Shown piece by piece: positions 58,359 through 64,000 of a stretch of 64,000 nucleotides of DNA. Positions within the stretch are counted from its first letter, which is position 1. Each line of letters opens with the position of its first letter. The position numbers were made by a program, and so were the translations under genes. The notes beneath the pieces were generated by a model that searched no databases, had not been told where the DNA came from, and saw only the letters and a program-made list of their open reading frames with translations. The stretch covers positions 1 through 64,000 of the forward strand of contig NZ_KB899703.1 of the NCBI RefSeq assembly GCF_000378445.1. The letters are read 5' to 3'. This DNA comes from Deinococcus aquatilis DSM 23025. GTDB taxonomy: Bacteria; Deinococcota; Deinococci; Deinococcales; Deinococcaceae.

Positions 58359-59774
58359 ATGCCGTTTGTGCGTGCTGCCCGTTCCTCTTCCCCAACCGCG
58401 CTGAGTCCATCTGGCGAACCCACTGTCCCGCCCACCCTCAGCGCCGGGTTACTGTTGGTGGTATTGATCGTGGCGTTCGAGGCGATGGCGGTCAGCACGG
58501 TGTTGCCGCGTGTCGCTGCCGATCTGCAAGGACTGTCTCTGTATGGATGGGCGTCCAGTGCCTTCCTGCTTTCCAGCCTGTTCGGTGCGGTGTTCACGGG
58601 CCTGCTGTCGGACCGGCGGGGGCTGGCGGTGGGAGCCACCGTATCTCTGGTGGTGTTTGCGCTGGGCTTGCTGGTCGCAGGACTGGCCCCGAATATGCCT
58701 GCGTTCGTGCTGGGCAGACTGGTGCAGGGTCTGGGCGCAGGCGGGCTGGGGTTGCTGCCGTTTGCGGTGATCACCTCCCGCTATCCCGAACAGGCCCGCG
58801 CCCGCATGTTGGCAGCGGTTTCGAGTGCGTGGTTGATTCCTGCTCTCACGGGGCCACTGATCGCCAGCCTGATTGCCGACGCCTGGTCGTGGCGGGCCGT
58901 CTTCTGGGGCCTGCTCCCTGTGCTGGTGCTGGGTGCGCCGCTGTGTGTGCTTCCGCTGCGGGGTGCGCCCCAGTCCTCCGCACATGGTGGTGGCGGCGGG
59001 GCGGCCAGCTTGGGAAGCCGCCGGGTGCTGTGGCCTGCGCTGGGGCTGTCGGTGGCGTCTGGGGCGCTGATAGAAGGCCTGCGCCGTCCCGACATTTGGG
59101 GGCTGATCCTGATCGCTGTGGGTCTGGCGGGTGTGGCACTGACTTCACGTTCGCTGTTTCCGGCAGGTCTCTGGCAGGCGCGGCGTGGGTTGCCTGCGGC
59201 GCTGGCCGTGCGCGGCCTGGCGGCCTTCGCGCTGCTGGGCACCAATTCTTTTTTGCCGCTGGCCCTTCACGAACTGCGCGGCCTCACGCTCACTCAGGCG
59301 GGCGGTCTGCTCAGCATCGGTGGGGCCACCTGGACACTGGGATCGTGGGTGCAGGCGCAACTGGAACGGCGATTCGGCTCTCAGACCCGACCTGCCCGCG
59401 TGCGTGCAGGGATGCTCGGTGTCCTGAGCGGACTTCTGCTGACCACTGCTGGTGTGTTGGGTGGTCTCCCCCTCTGGAGCGCCTATGTGGGCTGGTTCGT
59501 GGCCTGCCTCAGCATGGGCATCGGCTACAACAGCAACAGTCTTTTTGCTCTTGCCACCGTGGATTCGGAGGGTCAGGGGGCGGGTGAATTGTCGGGTCAG
59601 CTGGCGAACATAGAAGTCCTGATGGTCGCGCTGGCCGCAGGGGCAGGCGGCGCACTGATCGCGCGGGCCACGCCGCTGAGTACGGCTTTTGCGCTGGCCT
59701 TCGCGGTGACGCTGGTGGGCGCAGTGTTGGCGCGGTTGGTGGCAGTGCGTTTGCAGGTTCGTTCGGCAGATTGA
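58359..59774 (+). CDS. MFS transporter, drug-efflux type
   Basis: 471 residues from ATG 58359, chosen because the hydrophobic first helix starts shortly after; no ribosome site is visible and earlier codons give an unlikely basic extension. About 13-14 membrane helices. MFS features: FEAMAVSTVLPRVAADLQGL, loop 2-3 GLLSDRRGLAVGA, FVLGRLVQGLGAGGLGLLPF (motif C-like). Resembles DHA2-type multidrug exporters. The substrate is unknown. Confidence 0.85.
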   Translation: MPFVRAARSSSPTALSPSGEPTVPPTLSAGLLLVVLIVAFEAMAVSTVLPRVAADLQGLSLYGWASSAFLLSSLFGAVFTGLLSDRRGLAVGATVSLVVFALGLLVAGLAPNMPAFVLGRLVQGLGAGGLGLLPFAVITSRYPEQARARMLAAVSSAWLIPALTGPLIASLIADAWSWRAVFWGLLPVLVLGAPLCVLPLRGAPQSSAHGGGGGAASLGSRRVLWPALGLSVASGALIEGLRRPDIWGLILIAVGLAGVALTSRSLFPAGLWQARRGLPAALAVRGLAAFALLGTNSFLPLALHELRGLTLTQAGGLLSIGGATWTLGSWVQAQLERRFGSQTRPARVRAGMLGVLSGLLLTTAGVLGGLPLWSAYVGWFVACLSMGIGYNSNSLFALATVDSEGQGAGELSGQLANIEVLMVALAAGAGGALIARATPLSTAFALAFAVTLVGAVLARLVAVRLQVRSAD

Positions 59775-59793
59775 TCGGCGGGCGGCGCTCCGG

Positions 59794-60651
59794 TCACTCC
59801 AGTGAGTTTTGGGGCCAACTCCCCCGCCGGAATGCCCCTGGAGTCATCCCACACGCCTGCACGAACGCCTCGTGAAACCGGCTGGTCGAGCGGAATCCAA
59901 CCTCGTGCATGATGTCCAGTACGGGCAGATTGGTGGTCAGCAACAGGCGTTGGGCGTGGGCGATGCGTGACTGGGTCAGGTATTCGCTGAGACCCACACC
60001 GAGGGACGCCCGAAACAACGTGGTGGCGTAATGGGGATGTAGTCCAGCGGCGGCGGCAATCTCCGCCACCTTCAGTGGTTGCTGATATTGCTCGGCTATC
60101 AATGCAGCCATTCGTTCCACGTGGTCTGCTGCGCTGATGCCCGGCGAACCCCTGGGTTTTCTGGAGGGAAGTTCTTTCCAGTTCAGCGCCAACCGCCTCA
60201 ACCGCGCCTCCAGCTCCAGCAGGACGATTCGCCGCGTTTCTGGGTTGCTTTGCTCTGACAGGAGGGCAGCCCAACTTGCAAATCGTCCCTGATCGGTGGC
60301 GTCTGTGGCTTCTGAATGAACGGCTTGCCCGCCCAGGATGGCCTGTACTAGAGGCTGCGGCAGATTCCAGCGCAACACGTCGCCCAGAGGAACAGTGAGC
60401 CAGAAAACGTCGGTCTGCGGGTTACTGCTCATCAGGCGGTGAGGCATCGCCCCCCACAGCAGCGCCAACTGTCCGGCAGAAACGGTCAGGCGGCGGCCCC
60501 CGATCAGGTAGGTCAACGAACCGCGCAACACCAGGTTAAGTTCAATCTCGCGGTGACGGTGAAAAGTTGACATGGCCCCCGGCTGTCCTCGCCAGCAGGC
60601 CAGCCCAAATACCTCTTCCCGCTCTGGTGGCGATGTGGAGAAGGCAGACAC
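59794..60651 (-). CDS. AraC family transcriptional regulator with cupin sensor
   Basis: 285 residues from GTG 60651, which has TATTCT ending 6 nt before it, the leaderless arrangement; ATG 60573 would cut into the cupin. Cupin-like domain: FHRHREIELNLVLRGSLTYL, IGGRRLTVSAGQLALLWGAM. C-terminal double HTH: QQPLKVAEIAAAAGLHPHYA, LPVLDIMHEVGFRSTSRFHE. Divergent from a phytanoyl-CoA dioxygenase-type gene 111 bp away and probably controls it. Confidence 0.85.
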   Translation of the reverse strand: MSAFSTSPPEREEVFGLACWRGQPGAMSTFHRHREIELNLVLRGSLTYLIGGRRLTVSAGQLALLWGAMPHRLMSSNPQTDVFWLTVPLGDVLRWNLPQPLVQAILGGQAVHSEATDATDQGRFASWAALLSEQSNPETRRIVLLELEARLRRLALNWKELPSRKPRGSPGISAADHVERMAALIAEQYQQPLKVAEIAAAAGLHPHYATTLFRASLGVGLSEYLTQSRIAHAQRLLLTTNLPVLDIMHEVGFRSTSRFHEAFVQACGMTPGAFRRGSWPQNSLE

Positions 60652-60657
60652 ATTCTG

Positions 60658-60663
60658 AGAATA
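60658..60663 (-). promoter_or_regulatory. leaderless-type -10 element of AraC regulator
   Basis: TATTCT on the minus strand, 6 nt before GTG 60651, no Shine-Dalgarno. Confidence 0.45.
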
Positions 60664-60762
60664 CCGGAATCGGCGCTCCCAAAGCCGAACGATTTTCCTG
60701 TTGTGCTGCCTTACTCTGAGCCTCCAGCTACGAATGTCTTTTTGGTTCACCGGAGGCCCGCT

Positions 60763-61698
60763 ATGACTGTTCTGACCGATGCAGCGCCCACTTCTTCGCC
60801 CCCCGCTTCCCGCTTCCATCTCACGGCGGAACAGATCCGCTTTTTTGACGAGAACGGCTACCTGATCCTGCGTAACTGGGTCACCGGCGACCTGCTCACC
60901 CGGCTTCAAGATGCAGGCCAACGCTGGATAGAGCGCGGCTTGGAGGACGGCGGCAGGAATTCAGATCACCTGTTTGCCGAGCGCGAAGTGGGCCGGGTGA
61001 TGTGGCGGGTGGATTACGTTCACGACAAGGGCGAACCCGTTTCACTCGAACTTCTGGGGAGTCCCGAAGTTCTGGGCGTGGCAGAAAGCCTGTGTGGGCC
61101 GAACTTCGTGCCTACTTACGAAAGTATGGTTTTCAAGTTCGAGGGCGACGGCGAGAAGGTGCCCTGGCATCAGGACGCCGTGCATCCTCGCCGGTGGCGC
61201 ATCTTCAACTACGACCTGTATCTGGACGAGTCGCGGGCGGGGGGCGGTGCCCTGCGCGTGATTCCGGGCAGTCAGACCGCGCCCGCCGATGTGTGCGAGC
61301 TGGCCGAGCAACACGGCTGGGACGCTCCTGGCAGCATTTATGTGGAAATGGAACCGGGCGACGTCTTGCTGCATGACGTGATGGTCGTTCACGGCTCCGA
61401 ACGAGCCGAGGGAAAGAAGCTGCGCCGGACCATCTACTACGAGTTCCGTGCCTCCGAGCAGATTGCGGCGGAGGGGCCATGGGATCAGGAATGGACAGAG
61501 CGCCGGATGCGGCTGCTTCCGCTGGCCCTGAAACGTCATGAGGCTGCTGCCCCTGAAAAACCCCAATTCGACTGGCAGGCTGCGCCCGAGTTCCGTCCAG
61601 TCCGCCTAGGAGACGAGCAGGAGGAACTGCGGGTCGTGCATCTGGCGCACACCCCCGGCTCTTATTGCAGTGCCGGAGACGTGAGCCTGGATCAGTAA
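60763..61698 (+). CDS. phytanoyl-CoA dioxygenase (PhyH) family enzyme
   Basis: 311 residues from ATG 60763 (CGGAGG). Non-haem Fe(II)/2-oxoglutarate oxygenase fold. Facial triad candidates are H136 and D138 in PWHQDAVHP and H210 in MVVHGSERAEGKKLRRTIYY; the 2-oxoglutarate-binding Arg follows about 11 residues after H210. N-terminal FFDENGYLILRNWV is typical of PhyH. Substrate is unknown. Paired with the divergent AraC-type regulator. Confidence 0.88.
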   Translation: MTVLTDAAPTSSPPASRFHLTAEQIRFFDENGYLILRNWVTGDLLTRLQDAGQRWIERGLEDGGRNSDHLFAEREVGRVMWRVDYVHDKGEPVSLELLGSPEVLGVAESLCGPNFVPTYESMVFKFEGDGEKVPWHQDAVHPRRWRIFNYDLYLDESRAGGGALRVIPGSQTAPADVCELAEQHGWDAPGSIYVEMEPGDVLLHDVMVVHGSERAEGKKLRRTIYYEFRASEQIAAEGPWDQEWTERRMRLLPLALKRHEAAAPEKPQFDWQAAPEFRPVRLGDEQEELRVVHLAHTPGSYCSAGDVSLDQ

Positions 61699-61719
61699 AA
61701 TCGGAACCTGAGTAAAAAG

Positions 61720-61749
61720 AGAGGCACGGCTGATCTGGCCCGTGCCTCT
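61720..61749. terminator. bidirectional hairpin
   Basis: Perfect 10-bp stem AGAGGCACGG / CCGTGCCTCT with a 10-nt loop between convergent genes. Confidence 0.75.
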
Positions 61750-61760
61750 GCCTGTAGTGA

Positions 61761-62294
61761 TTACTTACTTCTACGATCTGCCCAACGGTTGCGGTGATCG
61801 CGTTGCGGTCTGGAAGGTGCAGGGCTGGGGGGCATCTCCACGCCTCTGAACAGGTCACCTCCACCCAACACTTCGGCCTGAACTTTCTTCCAGAAGCCGA
61901 AAAATTTGGTGACCGGGCCACTGAAGGTCGTGAGGCGTTCGGCGGGATGGATCACCAGTTTCAGCTCTGGACAGCGCTCCTGCACGCCCTGCAGAATGCT
62001 TTCAAATTCCGGCGTCGGGTTTTCGCTGGCATGGAGCTGGGTGGCCCTGTGCTCCCGCGCAAACTGGGCCAGTTCTTCGGCCACGCTGCCCACCCGAATC
62101 TCAGTCAATGCAGAGCGTGCGGCGGCTATATCGCGTACACCGCCGTACATGAAGGCCAGTCTGGGAAAGGCAATCCGGTGACTGGACAGAAAGGGACGGT
62201 CGAATACGAACAGGGCAGGCGCTTCTGGATGGGCAGAGAGGGCCGGGTCAGTGATAGAGAGGCTGTCGCCATGCAGCCAGACAACCACGCTCAT
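61761..62294 (-). CDS. photolyase N-terminal-like domain, separate protein
   Basis: 177 residues from ATG 62294, whose ATGA overlaps the stop of the FAD-domain gene; ATG 62303 is an alternative. The sequence follows the antenna (Rossmann-like) half of DNA photolyases: MSVVVWLHGDSLSITDPALS, PALFVFDRPFLSSHRIAFPR, EELAQFAREHRATQLHASEN, ending FSGPVTKFFGFWKKVQ. It holds no FAD site. Probably associates with the partner encoded just upstream to form one enzyme. Confidence 0.75.
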   Translation of the reverse strand: MSVVVWLHGDSLSITDPALSAHPEAPALFVFDRPFLSSHRIAFPRLAFMYGGVRDIAAARSALTEIRVGSVAEELAQFAREHRATQLHASENPTPEFESILQGVQERCPELKLVIHPAERLTTFSGPVTKFFGFWKKVQAEVLGGGDLFRGVEMPPSPAPSRPQRDHRNRWADRRSK

Positions 62295-63064
62295 GCCCGC
62301 CATCCAAACAATTTTTCCTGCAGTTGCTCATAACTTCCCATAAATGGGCAATCGGCGGTGCAGCCCTCGCACCAGCGACCCGCCGAATACTTTTCGATGT
62401 TGGCCTGATTCATGATGTACGGCTTGCCACTGAAGGTACTCGCCACCCACTGCCAGCTCAGGGCATTGCTGGCCAGATCCCCATCCAGCAGGTGTTCGCG
62501 GAAAAATTCGTACCCGGCCTTCCAGTTCACCCGCCGCCAGTGCACCAGATAGGCCGCAAACCACATCCTCTCGTGGTTGTGCATGTATCCATCGTCTTTG
62601 AGGTGTGTGATCCAGGCGTCGGCACAGGGCAAGCCGGTCTGCGCTTCCCGCACATCACTCGGCAACTCCGGCGACCAGGAAACGCGGTATTTTGGCTCCT
62701 CCAGATTCTCCAGCACCGCCCGGCCCCTTTGCTTCAGCACCAGCCAGAAGAATTCACGCCAGGCCAGTTGCCGCAGACCTTCTTCTCGGTCTGTTCCCCT
62801 GGCTCGGGCACGGAGATGATCGGCCAGCTCTCTGGGGGAAAGCATGCCGTGGCGCAGGTACATGGAGAGGCGGGAAATAGGGGCCAGCAGATGGTTACGG
62901 GCCGCGTAGTCCTTGGGATTGTAAGCCTGCAAAGCTGCCAGCCCAGCCACCCTGCCACCCACGCGAGAGGGCAGACGTGCTTCTCCGCTGTACAGCCCAG
63001 CCAGGGCACTGCCCAGTTCTTTCGGTATTTGTTCGTCTGTCAGAGTGGTGGGGATACGGGTCAT
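62291..63064 (-). CDS. photolyase/cryptochrome FAD-binding domain, separate protein
   Basis: 257 residues. It matches the helical FAD half of photolyases: APISRLSMYLRHGMLSPREL, LRQLAWREFFWLVLKQRG, YMHNHERMWFAAYLVHWRRV, EHLLDGDLASNALSWQWVAS. Four cysteines (C147, then C232, C235 and C239 in RWCEGCTADCPF) have a spacing of 84, 2 and 3 residues, reminiscent of iron-sulfur bacterial cryptochromes/photolyases. No N-terminal domain is attached; the next gene supplies it. Repairs or senses UV damage in the family; specificity here is unknown. Confidence 0.83.
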   Translation of the reverse strand: MTRIPTTLTDEQIPKELGSALAGLYSGEARLPSRVGGRVAGLAALQAYNPKDYAARNHLLAPISRLSMYLRHGMLSPRELADHLRARARGTDREEGLRQLAWREFFWLVLKQRGRAVLENLEEPKYRVSWSPELPSDVREAQTGLPCADAWITHLKDDGYMHNHERMWFAAYLVHWRRVNWKAGYEFFREHLLDGDLASNALSWQWVASTFSGKPYIMNQANIEKYSAGRWCEGCTADCPFMGSYEQLQEKLFGWRA

Positions 63065-63125
63065 GGTTTCCAGTCTGGCGTCCCCTGACAGGTTTCTCTG
63101 TAAGAAGTGACGGGGTGAATGGCCG

Positions 63126-63147
63126 CTCTGAATACGTGCGAGCAGAG
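63126..63147. promoter_or_regulatory. degenerate third copy of CTCTG-palindrome
   Basis: CTCTGAATACGTGCGAGCAGAG keeps both CTCTG/CAGAG ends of the perfect site and 13 of 22 positions. Its centre lies 31 bp, about three helical turns, from that of the next copy. Confidence 0.35.
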
Positions 63148-63158
63148 TACAGGTACCC

Positions 63159-63176
63159 CTGAATTACGTAATTCAG
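63159..63176. promoter_or_regulatory. 18-bp palindrome, copy 1
   Basis: CTGAATTACGTAATTCAG, perfect. Located 95 bp upstream of the photolyase FAD-domain gene and 266 bp upstream of the ParA-like gene. Confidence 0.75.
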
Positions 63177-63384
63177 AGTCAAGAGTGTTCCTGCTGGTCT
63201 GCCCCGTTAACTATCCAGTGATAAGTCTAGAATTGAAAGAGTGACAGAGGGCGAAAAGAGGGCGGTTCCTGTGACGTGGAGATTCCCGGATCTTCATCTG
63301 AGACGCTGAGATTCAGAGGTGGGGAACTGGACTGCTGTATCCGACCAGCAACTGCAAAATCCACCCCATAGCTCCCCTCTCCTG

Positions 63385-63406
63385 CTCTGAATTACGTAAT
63401 TCAGAG
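63385..63406. promoter_or_regulatory. 22-bp palindrome, copy 2
   Basis: CTCTGAATTACGTAATTC plus AGAG, perfect over 22 bp and containing the same 18-bp core. It ends one base before the -35 element of the ParA-like gene. Confidence 0.8.
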
Positions 63407-63407
63407 T

Positions 63408-63436
63408 TTGGGATTTCAGTTCTGTCTGTGTACACT
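63408..63436 (+). promoter_or_regulatory. promoter of Phd-ParA gene, leaderless type
   Basis: TTGGGA, a 17-bp spacer and TACACT, the latter ending 6 nt before ATG 63443. Confidence 0.6.
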
Positions 63437-63442
63437 CTGCAC

Positions 63443-64000
63443 ATGAGCCGAAAAACAGTTGGAATTCGTGCGCTTCGGGAAGAACTGCCAGAGCGCATTC
63501 GGGAACTGGAGCATACAGGCCAGCCCATTGTCATTACCAAACATGGACAGGCGGTGGCAACACTGATGCCGACGCCTGTAACTGCGGTGTCACACGCTCC
63601 CCGTATTGTGGCCCTCACCAGTCTCAAAGGGGGCGTCGGCAAAACGACCCTGACGATGCACTTGGCGGCGGCCATTGCGCTGCAACAGGGCAATGTCGTG
63701 GTGTTGGATGCCGATGAGGAGGTAAGTGCCTTTCGTTGGCAACAGCACGCCCAAGCCGATGGAATAGAGCTGCCCTTCCGTGTGATTGCAGCCGAGCGAA
63801 ATACGCTGATGCGTCAGGCGCGTGACCTCGCCAGAGCAGGCCATACCGTGATTATCGACACTCCGCCCAACAACCGCGAAATTCTCAAGAGTGCCGCAAC
63901 AGTGGCTGATGTCGTGCTGGTCCCTGTGTTGCCAACGGGAATGGATGTTGACCGTCTGGCGACCACGCTGGAACTCCTGACCGATCTGGAAGCAGCTCTT
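63443..64000 (+). CDS. ParA-family ATPase with N-terminal Phd/YefM-like domain, 3' end outside window
   Basis: 186 residues are visible and the frame is open to the window edge. Residues 1-45 (MSRKTVGIRALREELPERIR, then GQPIVITKHGQAVATLMP) match the DNA-binding fold of Phd/YefM antitoxins. From 54 a ParA ATPase begins: RIVALTSLKGGVGKTTLTMH with deviant Walker A at 62-69, A' motif VVVLDADEE, and Walker B TVIIDTPPNN. ParA drives segregation of chromosomes and plasmids with a DNA-binding partner. Here the N-terminal domain may bind the two palindromes upstream. The rest, and any ParB gene, is beyond the window. Confidence 0.8.
   Translation, partial: MSRKTVGIRALREELPERIRELEHTGQPIVITKHGQAVATLMPTPVTAVSHAPRIVALTSLKGGVGKTTLTMHLAAAIALQQGNVVVLDADEEVSAFRWQQHAQADGIELPFRVIAAERNTLMRQARDLARAGHTVIIDTPPNNREILKSAATVADVVLVPVLPTGMDVDRLATTLELLTDLEAAL

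Overview
The window looks like a chromosome or megaplasmid segment from a Deinococcus-type bacterium. The evidence is indirect. It is GC-rich with strong GC3 bias. Several genes have no Shine-Dalgarno sequence but a TANNNT hexamer ending exactly 6 nt before the start codon, as in the leaderless transcripts common in Deinococcus. Gene content (cyanophycin metabolism, XPB/Bax1 pair, split photolyase, MerR plus VWA pair) also fits. No rRNA, tRNA or CRISPR was seen.

Region 1 (1-15.2 kb) is surface polysaccharide: a truncated beta-helix protein, a large SARP-like regulator on the opposite strand, then a + strand run with an epimerase, a WecG/TagA-type transferase, a degenerate SDR behind a 37-codon ORF, UDP-glucose dehydrogenase, a fused UDP-xylose synthase/GT2, a GT4, a Wzx-type flippase and a GT2. 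Region 2 (15.2-25.4 kb) is a probable GABA/amine catabolic island: APC permease divergent from a PucR regulator, two class III aminotransferases, GNAT, amidohydrolase and succinate-semialdehyde dehydrogenase, the last four start/stop-overlapped. Region 3 (25.6-31.3 kb) has a small unknown protein, an XPB-like helicase with a Bax1/DUF790 nuclease, and an aldehyde dehydrogenase/DUF779 pair behind a palindromic operator.

Region 4 (31.28-32.89 kb) is a 1.6-kb IS4-family element with identical 23-bp ends and 9-bp target duplications. It carries a small membrane-protein gene as a passenger. Region 5 (33.1-37.9 kb) is a compact cyanophycin operon holding synthetase, isoaspartyl-peptidase-type hydrolase and cyanophycinase. 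Region 6 (37.9-49.0 kb) has an aldo/keto reductase with an FRG-domain protein, an OmpR/histidine kinase pair, and a divergent MacAB-like export operon with two TolC-type proteins.

Region 7 (49.0-55.7 kb) is an ABC sugar-uptake operon with two GH43 enzymes and no ATPase gene. A palindrome covers its promoter, and a divergent ArsR-HTH/beta-sandwich regulator faces it. Region 8 (55.8-64 kb) holds a MerR-type regulator with a VWA protein, an MFS pump, an AraC/PhyH divergent pair and a photolyase split into two genes. The window ends in an unfinished gene that fuses a Phd/YefM-like domain to a ParA ATPase, preceded by two perfect copies of an 18-bp palindrome.
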